The notes: generated from the sequence alone by a model not told the origin. Positions 7,514-16,774 are shown, counted from the stretch's first letter. The stretch is DNA of 33,041 nucleotides from an uncultured Eubacteriales bacterium (GCA_900316345.1 ONCR01000013.1:1-33041), one strand, 5' to 3'. Program-made: numbers and translations.

Positions 7514-8947
7514 ATGGAAAATACACTTCCCGTTAAGGAGGAACAGAAGCACGTCAAGATAAGCGAATTTGTTTTATATCTCGTTGCTGTTTTCTTCTAT
7601 ACGAATATGACGGGCATGATGGGCTCTTACAGAAACGACTACCTTGTTAACGTTTTACAGATTCCGTCAACAAAGCTTTCGCTTTATAATCTGCTTATAA
7701 GCGTAATTCCGTTTGTTATCAATTTCTTTATAGCTATGTATATCGACGGAAGAAAAATGGGCAAGGCAGGTAAATTCCGTCCGCTTGCGCTTATCGCGGC
7801 CGTGCCTATGGGCATACTTCTTGTTTTAAGCTTCGTAACGCCTAAAGCGTTTACGGGAACAATACTTATGATTTACCTTGTAACCGTTGCGGTTGCATGG
7901 TCAATAGCAAGTAACTTCGGCGGAACAACAAATATGGTTGCCGTTGTTATGACGCCTAATCTTAAGGAGAGGGATACGGTTATGTCCTTCCGCGGAATAG
8001 TTTCCGCCGTCGGCAATTCCGCTCCGCTTGTAATCGTTCTTGTTATCGGCATTTTTGCCAAGGATAAGGGAACGCGCTTCATTATCGGCGCGGCGCTTTG
8101 CAGCGTTGTAGGTATTATAGCAATGCTCCTCGGTATGAAGGCCGTTCACGAAAGGGTTGCCTATACTGCCGAAAAAAGAAATCCGCTTGTAGGCTTTAAG
8201 GACGTTCTCGGCAATAAATATGCATGGACGATTATTATTTCCGAATTTTTAAAGAGCTTTCGCGGAATAGCAACCTATATGGGCGTATTTATGGCGGGCG
8301 CGCTTCTCGGAGATACGGATAAATTCGTGCTCTTCGGCTTGCCTACGGGTATCGGCACGGCGGTAGGTATGCTTGCAATTAATTTCCTTCTTAAGAAGTT
8401 CAATTCAAAAGTGCTCTATATCGCAAGCGGCATTTATTCGGTAATAATTAACATTATTGCTTTTATTGTAGGATATACATATTTCCACAACCCGAGCAAA
8501 GTATTACAGATAATTTTTATCGCTTTTCTGTTCCTTATCGGCTTACAGTTCGGCGCGTCCAACCTTCTTCCCTCAATGTTCCAGGCCGACGTTCTTGAGG
8601 ATATTGAGCTTAAAACGGGCAAACGTCTTGACGCAACCTTCCCGTTTGTAATCGGTATCGGAACGATGATTAGCGGAACTATAGCTTCAACCCTTGCTCC
8701 GCGTATTCTGTACGACGACCCTACAACGGGCTGGAAGTCAATTATCGGCTATATGCCCGGCCTTGTTGACGACACCGCGCAGTCGCTTGATTCAAAGGTT
8801 AAGCTTCTGTTTTTCTATACCGTTGTTCACGGAATTATGATGTTCCTTGCCGGCGTTCCGTTCTTCTTCTATAAGCTCACGGGCAAAACGAAGGAGGATA
8901 TACATAACGCCGTTGTTGAACAGCGCAAAAAATTTGAAGAAGGATAA
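7514..8947 (+). CDS. MFS_2/GPH-family sugar:cation symporter
   Basis: This 477-residue protein has about twelve hydrophobic segments and no signal peptide, as expected for a glycoside-pentoside-hexuronide (MelB-like) carrier of the cytoplasmic membrane. Family-like features are the charged loop YIDGRKMGKAGKFRPL after the early helices and ERDTVMSFRG after the fifth. ATG at 7514 is used because AAAGGAG (7500-7506) lies seven bases upstream; a TTG at 7508 is too close to it. The GH95 fucosidase follows 49 bases downstream on the same strand, so the likely cargo is a fucosylated or related oligosaccharide or fucoside. Substrate specificity cannot be read from the sequence. A hairpin between the two genes may lower expression of the second. 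Confidence 0.85.
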   Translation: MENTLPVKEEQKHVKISEFVLYLVAVFFYTNMTGMMGSYRNDYLVNVLQIPSTKLSLYNLLISVIPFVINFFIAMYIDGRKMGKAGKFRPLALIAAVPMGILLVLSFVTPKAFTGTILMIYLVTVAVAWSIASNFGGTTNMVAVVMTPNLKERDTVMSFRGIVSAVGNSAPLVIVLVIGIFAKDKGTRFIIGAALCSVVGIIAMLLGMKAVHERVAYTAEKRNPLVGFKDVLGNKYAWTIIISEFLKSFRGIATYMGVFMAGALLGDTDKFVLFGLPTGIGTAVGMLAINFLLKKFNSKVLYIASGIYSVIINIIAFIVGYTYFHNPSKVLQIIFIAFLFLIGLQFGASNLLPSMFQADVLEDIELKTGKRLDATFPFVIGIGTMISGTIASTLAPRILYDDPTTGWKSIIGYMPGLVDDTAQSLDSKVKLLFFYTVVHGIMMFLAGVPFFFYKLTGKTKEDIHNAVVEQRKKFEEG

Positions 8948-8954
8948 TAAATAA

Positions 8955-8985
8955 GGGCAGTTCGTCTGAGCTGCCCTGTGTTTTA
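8955..8985 (+). terminator. hairpin between transporter and fucosidase genes
   Basis: GGGCAGTTC (8955-8963) pairs with GAGCTGCCC (8968-8976) around a GTCT loop, followed by TGTGTTTTAT. No promoter is evident between it and the GH95 start at 8997. It may therefore act as a partial terminator that sets the ratio of the two products. Confidence 0.7.
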
Positions 8986-8996
8986 TAAGAAAGATT

Positions 8997-11237
8997 ATGA
9001 ACAAAACTTTATTCTATACCAAACCTGCAAAATATTGGGAGGAGGCCCTGCCTCTCGGCAACGGCTCGCTCGGCGCTATGCTTTACGGCGGTTCAAAAAC
9101 CGAAGTTATTTCGCTTAATCACGATACGCTTTGGACAGGCCACCCGAGAAGAATTACCAAAGACGGCGCGTTAGATGCGTATAAAAGAGCGCAGAGCGCG
9201 GCGCTTTGCGGCGATTATGAAAAAGCGCAGGGCGAAATTGAAAAGAATTTTTTATCCGTCTGGTCTCAGGCGTATATGCCCTTCGGCGATTTAATCATTA
9301 ATTTCAATACGCGCGGCGTTAAAAATTACGAAAGGCGGCTTGACCTTTCCTCCGCCGTTTATGGAAGCAGCTTTGATACAGCCGCTTCGGGTTTTAAAAA
9401 AACAGCTTTCGTATCATTTCCGGACGGAGTTTTTGTTTACAGGGTTGAAAGCGAAACCGAGTTTTCGTTTAATGCGGAGCTTTCCTGCCCGTTAAAATCA
9501 ACGGTGTTTTTTGAAAACGGCGACCTCAACGTTGACGGCGAATGCCCGTCCGACGCCGACACCGCAACGCCCGCCTATCCCTGCAACAGCCTTATTTATT
9601 CCGAAAAGGAAGAGGAAAGGGGCGTTCTTTTCCGCGGCGCGCTCAGGATTATTACCGACGGTGCGGTTAAGGAAAGCGGGAAGCATTTTGAAGTTGAAAA
9701 CGCAAAATCCGCCACGCTTCTTTTCAGCATTAAAACAAGCTATAACGGCTTTGATAAATGCCCTGCAACCGAGGGAAGGGAATATAAAAACGCCTGCACC
9801 CACGTGCTTAACAAGGCGGAAGAACTCGGCTTTGACGGGCTTTTAAAGCGTCACACGGCTGATTACGGTGCGCTTTATGACCGCGTTTCGCTTTGCCTTA
9901 CAGAGGATGAAATGCCCCTTGTTCCCACCGACGAAAGGCTTAAACGCTTTAATAAGGGCAATCCCGATAACGGGATTTATGAGTTGTTGTTTAACTTCGG
10001 GCGCTACCTTCTTATAGCCTCGTCAAGGGAGGGCAGCCTCGCAACAAATCTTCAGGGAATCTGGAGCAACAGCATAAAGCCGCCCTGGAACGCAAACTAC
10101 ACGGTTAATATCAATACCGAAATGAACTATTGGCCCGTTTTGCCCTGTAATCTGCCCGAGCTTATGCAGCCTCTTGCAGAGCTGATTAAAACGCTTTCGG
10201 TAACGGGCGAAGAAACCGCGAAGGAATTCTACGGCGCGGGGGGCTTTACCGTTCACCACAATGCGGATATTTGGGGCCACAGCGTTCCCGTTCACGGTAG
10301 CGCAAGCTGGGCTTACTGGCAGGGAGCGTCCGGGTGGCTTTGCCGCAGCCTTTATGAGCTTTACGAATACACTCTTGATAGGGAATACCTTGAAAAAACA
10401 GCCCTTCCTCTAATGAAAAAGGCGGCGCAATTCTATCTTGATATTCTTGTTGAGGACAGCGATAAAACGTTAATCGTCTGCCCCGCAACCTCGCCCGAAA
10501 ACCGCTTTGAGCTAAACGGGCATAAGCTTTCCGTTTCAAAAAGCACGGCTATGATGAACGGCATCGTTCTTGATTTGTTCATCAACTTTAAAAAGAGCTG
10601 CGAATCGCTTGGTATCAGCGACGGATTTTATAGGGAAATCTGCGCGGCGATACCGAAAATCAAGCCCCTTTCAATCGGCAAAAACGGCGCGCTGCTTGAA
10701 TGGAACGAGGAGCTTAAGGAAACCGAGGTTCACCACCGCCATGTTTCTCATCTCTACGCGCTTCACCCCGCAGGACTGATAACGAGGAAGGATAAAGAGC
10801 TGTTTGAAGCCTGCAAAAAAACGCTTGAAATCCGCGGCGATGACGGAACGGGCTGGAGCCTTGCGTGGAAGATTAACTTTTGGGCAAGGCTGCTTGACGG
10901 CAACCGCGCCTTAAGGCTTGTTGATAAGCTTTTAACCCCCGTTTATCCCGGCGCGCTCAACCGCGGCAAGGGCGGCGTTTATCCCAATTTGTTCGACGCC
11001 CATCCGCCGTTCCAGATTGACGGCAACTTCGGCGCGGTAAGCGGTATTTGCGAAATGCTTGTTCAAAGCGATGATGAAAATATTTATCTTCTTCCCGCCT
11101 TGCCCGATAGGTGGCCCGACGGAAACATTAAGGGCATTGCCGCCCGCGGAGGCGTAACGCTTGATATTGAATGGAAAAACGGCAAGCTTAAGTCCTACAC
11201 CGTTCACGGTAAAACGAAGCTGAATATTGTAGTTTAA
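8997..11237 (+). CDS. GH95 family alpha-L-fucosidase, cytoplasmic
   Basis: The 746-residue protein matches glycoside hydrolase family 95, inverting enzymes that release alpha-1,2-linked L-fucose (some members act on L-galactose). The N-terminus [20 protein letters not shown] is the family signature. Catalytic blocks are [11 protein letters not shown], whose N371 and N373 probably equal N421/N423 of Bifidobacterium Afc[10 protein letters not shown] with E568 as the likely general acid; and FQIDGNFG with D675. There is no signal peptide, so hydrolysis is intracellular after import by the adjacent carrier. The ribosome binding site is weak (AAGAAAG). The length is normal for a single-module GH95 enzyme. 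A long bidirectional terminator follows directly. Substrate could be human milk or mucin glycans, or plant xyloglucan fragments. Confidence 0.93.
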   Translation: MNKTLFYTKPAKYWEEALPLGNGSLGAMLYGGSKTEVISLNHDTLWTGHPRRITKDGALDAYKRAQSAALCGDYEKAQGEIEKNFLSVWSQAYMPFGDLIINFNTRGVKNYERRLDLSSAVYGSSFDTAASGFKKTAFVSFPDGVFVYRVESETEFSFNAELSCPLKSTVFFENGDLNVDGECPSDADTATPAYPCNSLIYSEKEEERGVLFRGALRIITDGAVKESGKHFEVENAKSATLLFSIKTSYNGFDKCPATEGREYKNACTHVLNKAEELGFDGLLKRHTADYGALYDRVSLCLTEDEMPLVPTDERLKRFNKGNPDNGIYELLFNFGRYLLIASSREGSLATNLQGIWSNSIKPPWNANYTVNINTEMNYWPVLPCNLPELMQPLAELIKTLSVTGEETAKEFYGAGGFTVHHNADIWGHSVPVHGSASWAYWQGASGWLCRSLYELYEYTLDREYLEKTALPLMKKAAQFYLDILVEDSDKTLIVCPATSPENRFELNGHKLSVSKSTAMMNGIVLDLFINFKKSCESLGISDGFYREICAAIPKIKPLSIGKNGALLEWNEELKETEVHHRHVSHLYALHPAGLITRKDKELFEACKKTLEIRGDDGTGWSLAWKINFWARLLDGNRALRLVDKLLTPVYPGALNRGKGGVYPNLFDAHPPFQIDGNFGAVSGICEMLVQSDDENIYLLPALPDRWPDGNIKGIAARGGVTLDIEWKNGKLKSYTVHGKTKLNIVV

Positions 11238-11279
11238 TACTGAAAAGAGCTGTACGGATGTACAGCTCTTTTCAGTATT
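11236..11279. terminator. 20-bp perfect bidirectional terminator
   Basis: Bases 11236-11255 and 11260-11279 are perfect inverted repeats around a GGAT loop. The hairpin overlaps the stop codons of the converging GH95 and thioesterase genes. The arms carry GAAAAGAGC/GCTCTTTTC and A/T-rich ends, which suits termination from both sides. Confidence 0.85.
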
Positions 11280-11985
11280 CCATTTTAAGCCTGAACAGCT
11301 TTTTGTTTTCGTTTTTTGTTCCCGAAAGGTAAACAAGGCTTTCTTTTTCGGTATATGCCAAATCAAAGCTTTCACCGTAGCGCGCTTCGCCCGAATATTC
11401 AACTGCAACGTATTTAGGCGTTCTTCCGCCTGAGGCAATAGAGGTAATGTCCTGCGCTATATCAAAATACCTTGTGTTGGTAAGGTGGCCGTTAATATCC
11501 GAATAGCTGAAGGGAACGGTAAACGTTGCAGCCTTGTCCGTTTCAATCGGCTTGAGCGGCTTCGGCAGGGGATATTCTCTTCCGGTAACATTACCTTCTA
11601 TTGAAATTCCCTCGGAATCGGGGAAAACCATACCCCTTGTGTTTAAATCCATAAGCATCCAGAGCGCGCTGCCCTTAACTATGCATTCTCCGCCTTCGTC
11701 GTAAAGCTCGTAAAACCTCGGGAACATAACGTGCATGGTTTTTCCCGCCCACGAAACAAGCTTAACCCTCTCGTCATATTCGGGAAGGCGTTTGATTTCG
11801 GCGTGCTGAAGCGAAACTACCCATAAAAATCCACGGTCAAGCGTTTTTGCCCTGCCTGCGCCGAGCTGCTCCGTGTGGTGAATAGCCGCCTCCTGCATGA
11901 AAGTTAAGAGCTGTGAAACCCTTAAGCGGCGGAACATATCCACCTCACAGCTCTGAATTATATATTCCTTTTCGTAAAAATCCAT
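11272..11985 (-). CDS. acyl-ACP thioesterase (FatA/FatB-like)
   Basis: The 237-residue protein resembles the bacterial acyl-ACP thioesterase family, a double hotdog fold that hydrolyses acyl-ACP to a free acid. The first hotdog contains LLTFMQEAAIHHTEQLG and FLWVVSLQHAEI. The second contains the conserved FSYSDINGHLTNTRYFD, where Asp, Asn and His belong to the active-site helix and strand. It starts two bases after the ACP stop, with a weak ribosome binding site inside the ACP end, so it is probably translationally coupled. It is the last gene of a ligase-ACP-thioesterase operon, where it would release a product made on that ACP. It could instead be a housekeeping thioesterase. Chain-length preference is not readable. 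Confidence 0.88.
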   Translation of the reverse strand: MDFYEKEYIIQSCEVDMFRRLRVSQLLTFMQEAAIHHTEQLGAGRAKTLDRGFLWVVSLQHAEIKRLPEYDERVKLVSWAGKTMHVMFPRFYELYDEGGECIVKGSALWMLMDLNTRGMVFPDSEGISIEGNVTGREYPLPKPLKPIETDKAATFTVPFSYSDINGHLTNTRYFDIAQDITSIASGGRTPKYVAVEYSGEARYGESFDLAYTEKESLVYLSGTKNENKKLFRLKMEY

Positions 11986-11987
11986 TT

Positions 11988-12242
11988 TTATTCCATTCGC
12001 GATTCAAAGGCGGTAACAACATCGGAAAGGGTTGAAAGACCGTCCCACTCATCCTGAGGAACCTTAACGTCAAAATTAGCCTCAAGGCGGCAGATTATAA
12101 GTATCATACCCATGGAATCAATTCCGAGCTCCGTATTTATATTGGTGTTCTCGGTTATGGCTGTTCCCTCAAGCTCGGGCTGGCAGTCATAAATTGCGTT
12201 AATAATCTCCTGAAGAATTTCCTCTCTACTCATTTTTGCCAT
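11988..12242 (-). CDS. acyl carrier protein
   Basis: This 84-residue acidic, helical protein has the phosphopantetheine site GIDSMG with Ser43 as the attachment residue, a typical ACP length and the helix-II sequence MILIICRLEANFDVKVP. The start at 12242 is preceded by GGAGGAA nine bases upstream, and the first 17 bases overlap the end of the AMP-ligase gene. This is consistent with coupled translation. It sits apart from any fatty acid synthase genes, so it is probably a dedicated carrier charged by the upstream ligase and unloaded by the downstream thioesterase, rather than the housekeeping AcpP. Confidence 0.93.
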   Translation of the reverse strand: MAKMSREEILQEIINAIYDCQPELEGTAITENTNINTELGIDSMGMILIICRLEANFDVKVPQDEWDGLSTLSDVVTAFESRME

Positions 12243-13599
12243 TTTTCTCTTCCTCCGTTTTTTGGATTTCCCATCTTTTTATTTTACCCGTAGCCGTTCT
12301 CGGAAGCGGCTTATCGGTGAAAATAACATCTGTAATGCGGTGCGCCCTCGGCGATTTTTTCATTAGCTGATTAAGCTTTTCAACTATTTCCTTTCGCTTT
12401 TCGGGCATTTCCTTAATAACAAGCACGGGCTTCGCCTTAAGAAGTATTACCGCGAGCTCCGCGTTTTCAAGCGCCTTTGAAATCTCGTGCTCAAAATCGG
12501 GAAGAAAGATTTTTGTTCCGTTTTGAAGAACAAGCATTTCCTTTTTTCTTCCCGTAATGTGAAGCTTTCCGTCAAGGTCAATAAAGCCTAAATCGCCCGA
12601 ATGGAAAAGTCCGTCCTTAAGGGCCTCGGCTGTTTTTTCCCCGTCCTTGTAATAGCCCTGCATAATGCAGGTAGGCGCGCTGATTAATATTTCGCCGTCG
12701 GGCGCGATTTTAATTTCGTCGTCGGGGCAAATTTCCATTGCGTAAGGGTCGCCCGAAACGCTGATAGCAACTCCGGAGCTTGTTTCGGTTAAACCGTAGC
12801 CGAAGCTTATTTTTCTTCCCGAAGCCGTTGCTGCGGCGAGCACGTTTTCGGGGCAATCGCCTGCGCCGATTAAAATCAGCTTTAAGCTGTCGTTAAGAAG
12901 GTTTTGCTTAATAAGAAAGCCGAGCAGCATAGGCACAACGGAAACAGCCGTAGGCTCAAAATATTTTAAATCAAACGGCATATACCTTGCGCCCCGGCCG
13001 AGAGCCACCGCGCTTCCGCACGAAAGCCCCCAAAGCAGAGAGCAAACGAAGCCGAAAACGTGAGCCAGCGGAAGAAGGCACATAAGCACGTCGTTCTCTT
13101 CAAGCGGAAGCTTTGCAGAGCCGTTATAGGCGCTGTTGCAAAGGCTTTGCTCGGTTAATATGACCGCCTTTGACATACTTGTTGTTCCCGAGGTGAAGAA
13201 AAGTATTCGCCCTGCGTTTTTTTCAACGCCGTTTGTAAGGTGATTTGAATACCTCTTCACCGTTTCATCATCGCTGCTCCAAAGCATATCAACGTCCGAA
13301 TGAACGATTTGTTTTGCAATTATATCGGGGGTAACGCTCTTATCGAGCATAACAAGCTGAAGCCCCGCGCCTGCCGCGGCAAAGATTGTAGCTATGCATT
13401 CGGGAGTTGCTTCGGTAAAAATGCCTATACTCGTTTTGCCGGTAAGCTTAAGCTCTTCGGCCTTTTTATCAACCAAGGCAAGAAGCTCGCCGTAGCTCAT
13501 CTTAATTATTTGATTATTTTCATCAAAGATTAAGGCAGTTTTTCCGCTGTCTTTTTCAGAATAATAAGCAAGCATTTCCCTGAAGCTTTTAAATCTCAT
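12226..13599 (-). CDS. AMP-forming acyl ligase (acyl-ACP synthetase-like)
   Basis: The protein (457 residues from the ATG at 13599) belongs to the ANL adenylating superfamily. It activates a carboxylate with ATP and transfers it to a thiol, here most likely the adjacent ACP. Motifs are the P-loop-like ILFFTSGTTSMSKAVIL (~130-147), the A5 motif GYGLTETSSG, the A7/A8 block FHSGDLGFIDLDGKLHITGRK and the C-terminal catalytic lysine in PRTATGKIKR. It is shorter than typical fatty acyl-CoA ligases (~500-560). ATG 13599 is favoured over GTG 13608 because GGGGTG lies at a suitable distance upstream. The gene heads a three-gene operon divergent from the redox cluster. Substrate (fatty, aromatic or amino acid) is not determined. 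Confidence 0.88.
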   Translation of the reverse strand: MRFKSFREMLAYYSEKDSGKTALIFDENNQIIKMSYGELLALVDKKAEELKLTGKTSIGIFTEATPECIATIFAAAGAGLQLVMLDKSVTPDIIAKQIVHSDVDMLWSSDDETVKRYSNHLTNGVEKNAGRILFFTSGTTSMSKAVILTEQSLCNSAYNGSAKLPLEENDVLMCLLPLAHVFGFVCSLLWGLSCGSAVALGRGARYMPFDLKYFEPTAVSVVPMLLGFLIKQNLLNDSLKLILIGAGDCPENVLAAATASGRKISFGYGLTETSSGVAISVSGDPYAMEICPDDEIKIAPDGEILISAPTCIMQGYYKDGEKTAEALKDGLFHSGDLGFIDLDGKLHITGRKKEMLVLQNGTKIFLPDFEHEISKALENAELAVILLKAKPVLVIKEMPEKRKEIVEKLNQLMKKSPRAHRITDVIFTDKPLPRTATGKIKRWEIQKTEEEKNGKNE

Positions 13600-13630
13600 A
13601 GCGTTCACCCCGTTTTCTTTACTGTTTGAT

Positions 13631-13646
13631 AGTATATTAACATACT
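13631..13646. promoter_or_regulatory. palindrome AGTATnTTAAnATACT in the divergent promoter region
   Basis: AGTATATTAACATACT is a perfect dyad apart from the two 'n' positions. It lies 32 bases upstream of the ligase start, where a repressor would control the minus-strand operon. No convincing -35/-10 pair is visible for that strand, so the promoter itself is not called. Confidence 0.4.
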
Positions 13647-13691
13647 TTTACGATAAAAGATAGAACTTTTAGAAAATATTTCAAAAAAGTA

Positions 13692-13742
13692 GTGCATTTT
13701 GATAAAAAATACTGTATAATATGTTTGCGATAATTTTATCAA
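13692..13742 (+). promoter_or_regulatory. promoter of the redox cluster with a 9-bp inverted repeat around the -10 box
   Basis: TATAAT (13715-13720) is 17 bases downstream of a weak -35 (GTGCAT, 13692-13697). TTGATAAAA (13699-13707) and TTTTATCAA (13734-13742) are exact inverted repeats centred on the end of the -10 box, a typical operator position. Confidence 0.5.
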
Positions 13743-13764
13743 TCTAATTACGGAGGGAAATGTA

Positions 13765-15153
13765 ATGGAAAAAGACATTCGCATTTGTATTATTGGCGGA
13801 GGTCCGGCAGGTCTTTCTGCAGGTATGTACCTTGAGCAGAAGGGATATGAAAACTATACTATCCTTGAAAGACTTGACCGCGTAGGCGGTAAGTGCTGGT
13901 CTCCTACTTATAACGGCAGACGTTATGAGATGGGCGCTATCATGGGCGTTCCCTCATATTACGCCGTTCACGATGTTGAGGAATTCTGCGGCTTTACACA
14001 CGACGGCCCGAAGCTCAACAGAAACTATAAGGACGGCAAGGGCAACGTTATCGAGCCGTTCAACCCCAAGAAGAACATCACTAAGATTCCCCAGCTTCTT
14101 AAAATGAAGAAGCAGACCAAGAAGCTCGCCGAGCTCCTTGAAACCAAGTATAAGGGATACGACGTAAACGGCCACCGCGGCGTTGCAGAGGGAAGATATG
14201 AAGGCTTCTCACAGCAAAACGCAAAGCGCGAGCCCGTAAGCGGAAGCAACCCGAACCTTAAGGACCTTGCTATGCCTTTCAAGGATTGGTGTGAAATGAA
14301 CGGCGTTGAGCTTACTCAGAACGTATGGCTCGGCCCCTTCACCTCCTTCGGTTATGGCTATTTTGATGAAATTCCGGCTGCTTATGTTCTTAAGTATCTT
14401 GACTTCCAGACAACGATGAACTTCGTTAACGTTAACCTCTGGACCTGGAAAGACGGAACTCAGTCAATCTGGGAAAGACTTAACGACCATCTTAAGCACC
14501 CTGCAAGACTTAACTCAACAATCGAAAAGGTTGAGCGTAAGGACGGTAAGGTTTACGTAACAGTAAACGGCGAGGTTGAGGAATACGATAAGATTATCGT
14601 TACCGCTCCTCTTTACATCCCGAACAAGCGCGACGACGGCCAGATCGGTATGGTTGATTACTTCGACGCACGCGACGATGAAAAAGAACTCTTCTCAAAG
14701 ATTGATTACGAGCGTTACGACGTTCTTGCTGTTGAAACAAAGCCTGAGGACCATCCGGAAATCTCTTACTATGTATTTGATAATATGACTCCCGAAACCC
14801 TCGGTAAGCTTATGGTTTACTATCGCCGTTGGAAGGATACCAAGGACCAGGTTATCACAACCTATGCTCTTCGTAAGCATAAGAACAGCGCTGAAATTCC
14901 TTATGAGGAATGTAAAAAGCAGGTTCTTGAAGACCTTAAGACGATGCACAATCCTGCTTCCAACGTTGTTAACGAGTGGAGCGTTTACTACTTCCCGCAC
15001 GTATTCAGCGATGATTACGCAGCTGGCTGGTACGATAAGGTAGAGGCTATGCAGGGCAAGTACGATACTTATTATGCAGGCGAAGTTATGTCCTTCGGCG
15101 ACATGGACGAAACCGCAGAATATTCAAGAGAGCTTGTTGAGCGTTTCTTCTAA
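13765..15153 (+). CDS. FAD-dependent oxidoreductase, flavin amine oxidase-like
   Basis: The 462-residue protein starts with a dinucleotide-binding fold (ICIIGGGPAGLSAGMYLEQK, GGGPAG at 10-15), an acidic residue ending beta-2 (ILERLDRVGGKC), and a GxxW-type FAD contact region (KCWSPTYNGRRYEMGAIMG). The C-terminus (YYAGEVMSFGDMDETAEYSR) is the usual GD FAD motif. This layout fits the amine oxidase/protoporphyrinogen oxidase/phytoene desaturase superfamily. Substrate is unknown; no heme or amine pathway genes are adjacent. It is the first gene of the plus-strand redox cluster, divergent from the acyl ligase operon, with a good ribosome binding site (GGAGGG). Codon use looks optimised, suggesting high expression. 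A strong hairpin follows, so most transcripts may end here. Confidence 0.85.
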   Translation: MEKDIRICIIGGGPAGLSAGMYLEQKGYENYTILERLDRVGGKCWSPTYNGRRYEMGAIMGVPSYYAVHDVEEFCGFTHDGPKLNRNYKDGKGNVIEPFNPKKNITKIPQLLKMKKQTKKLAELLETKYKGYDVNGHRGVAEGRYEGFSQQNAKREPVSGSNPNLKDLAMPFKDWCEMNGVELTQNVWLGPFTSFGYGYFDEIPAAYVLKYLDFQTTMNFVNVNLWTWKDGTQSIWERLNDHLKHPARLNSTIEKVERKDGKVYVTVNGEVEEYDKIIVTAPLYIPNKRDDGQIGMVDYFDARDDEKELFSKIDYERYDVLAVETKPEDHPEISYYVFDNMTPETLGKLMVYYRRWKDTKDQVITTYALRKHKNSAEIPYEECKKQVLEDLKTMHNPASNVVNEWSVYYFPHVFSDDYAAGWYDKVEAMQGKYDTYYAGEVMSFGDMDETAEYSRELVERFF

Positions 15154-15178
15154 GATAACAGAATAAAGCTTTCAGCAG

Positions 15179-15205
15179 GGGAGGGGCATGTCCCCTCCCT
15201 TTTTC
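15179..15205 (+). terminator. intra-cluster terminator/attenuator (GGGAGGGG arm)
   Basis: GGGAGGGG (15179-15186) pairs with CCCCTCCC (15192-15199) around CATGT, followed by TTTTT from 15200. The next gene starts at 15233 and no promoter fits in between, so partial read-through is likely. Confidence 0.85.
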
Positions 15206-15232
15206 AAAGATGAAAACAGAAAGGATTAATAT

Positions 15233-16774
15233 ATGAGCTTTTTTAAAGACCATTATGATGTTGTTATCATCGGCGGCGCGCTTTCGGGTATGTCAACCGC
15301 TCTGCATCTGCAGGATAAGGGCGTCAAGGATATCCTCATTCTTGAAAAGCACAACCTTCCCGGCGGTCTTGCAACCGATTTTGTAAGAAACGGCTTTGAA
15401 ATTGAAGCAACTCTTCACGAAATGATGTCAATAGGCAAGAAGGGCAACCGCCTTAAGGTAGGCCAGTTTTTTGACGATATGGGCGTTGATATTGACTGGC
15501 TTCCCGTTCCCGAATGTTACCGCGTTGCGCTTCCGAATTCGGGCATTGACGCCATTATTCACGACGGCTATGAAACTGCCGCTAAAGAGGTCGACGCCGT
15601 TGTTCCCGGCAGTTATGAAAAGGTGCATGAGCTTTTCCTTCTTTGCCGCAGGGTTTACGACAGTATGAACGTTCTGTCCGTAACTCCGATGAGCAAGCTT
15701 CAAATGCTTCTTAAGCACCCCGATTTTGTTAAAACCGTTGGCTATTCGGCAACAGAGGTTATCAATACCTTTAACCTTCCGAAAAAGGCGGTTGAAATGA
15801 TTACGCCTTACTGGATTTACGTAGGCAACCGTATGGACGACCTTCCGTTTACAATTTACGCTTTTCTTATGGCTGACTATCTTACCGGCAGCTATGTTTG
15901 CCGCGGCTATTCTCACGAGATGAGCATGAAGATGGAAAAGAAAATTGAAGAAAACGGCGGCCAGTTCGAGTTTAAGCAGGAGGTTGAAAAAATCCTTGTT
16001 AAAAACGGCAAGGTTTACGGCGTAAGAACCAAAAACGGCGACGAAATCCACTGTGATTACGTTGTTTCCGCTCCGTATCCTAATAAGGTTTATACCCAGA
16101 TGATTGAACCGCTAAGCGAGGTTCCAAAGGGAGCTATCAAGCTTATCAACGGCCTTCATCTTTCGGTTTGCCCCGTTTCGCTTATCGCCGTTCTTGAGGG
16201 AACTCCCGAAGAAAACGGCCTTATGAACTATTCAACTTTCTCGGGCTCAACGATGGATACCAATAAAATCTGGGAAAACTATAAAAATATTACTGAGCCT
16301 TATAATTATATTACCACCATCTGCCTTAACTATGCTAACCCCGATTGCGTTCCGAAGGGCTATACCCAGGTTTCAATAACCGCCCTTGTTCCCGTTACCG
16401 CATTTGAAGGCGTTAAGGAGGAGGATTATTTTGACCTCAAGCGCCGCCTCGGCAACGAGATGATGGAGGAATACATTAAGATTTCGGGCGTTGATTTCAG
16501 GGATAATATTACCGAGGTTGAAATTACCACCCCGATGACTATTTCCCACTATGTAGGCGCATGGAAGGGAAGCATTTACGGCTATACCCATTCTATGGAT
16601 AACCACGCTGTTGCCCGCCTCGGCATGAAGGAGGAGGACCACTTTATTGAAGGCCTCGAATTCAACGGCTCGCCGGGTATGTCAGGCAACGGTATGGGCC
16701 CGGCCGTAACCAACGGCAGAGCTGCAGCTAAAGCAATACTTGAAGATATGGCAAAGAAGGAGGGCGCAAAATAA
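15233..16774 (+). CDS. phytoene desaturase/CrtISO-like FAD oxidoreductase
   Basis: The 513-residue protein belongs to the COG1233-like flavoprotein group that includes phytoene desaturases, carotenoid isomerases and retinol saturases. These act on polyene or isoprenoid lipids as desaturases, isomerases or saturases. N-terminal FAD fold: YDVVIIGGALSGMSTALHL, where the central Gly of GxGxxG is Ala, then ILEKHNLPGGLATDFVRNGF. C-terminal FAD contact: GSPGMSGNGMGPAVTNGRAAA. No carotenoid synthesis genes are nearby, so a different substrate is likely. An AAAGGA site precedes the ATG. Its stop overlaps the next start (TAATG at 16772-16776), so it is translationally coupled to the FNR/[2Fe-2S] protein, a strong hint that this reductase is its electron partner. 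Confidence 0.85.
   Translation: MSFFKDHYDVVIIGGALSGMSTALHLQDKGVKDILILEKHNLPGGLATDFVRNGFEIEATLHEMMSIGKKGNRLKVGQFFDDMGVDIDWLPVPECYRVALPNSGIDAIIHDGYETAAKEVDAVVPGSYEKVHELFLLCRRVYDSMNVLSVTPMSKLQMLLKHPDFVKTVGYSATEVINTFNLPKKAVEMITPYWIYVGNRMDDLPFTIYAFLMADYLTGSYVCRGYSHEMSMKMEKKIEENGGQFEFKQEVEKILVKNGKVYGVRTKNGDEIHCDYVVSAPYPNKVYTQMIEPLSEVPKGAIKLINGLHLSVCPVSLIAVLEGTPEENGLMNYSTFSGSTMDTNKIWENYKNITEPYNYITTICLNYANPDCVPKGYTQVSITALVPVTAFEGVKEEDYFDLKRRLGNEMMEEYIKISGVDFRDNITEVEITTPMTISHYVGAWKGSIYGYTHSMDNHAVARLGMKEEDHFIEGLEFNGSPGMSGNGMGPAVTNGRAAAKAILEDMAKKEGAK

Noticed and set aside
9498-9846. Overlapping open frames inside the GH95 gene on both strands
   Set aside because: They are by-products of the GC-biased codon pattern of a clear family gene and have no start signals.
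13765-15153. Protoporphyrinogen oxidase or oleate hydratase assignment
   Set aside because: The fold family fits, but no heme genes are nearby and no specific signature was seen; only the superfamily is supported.
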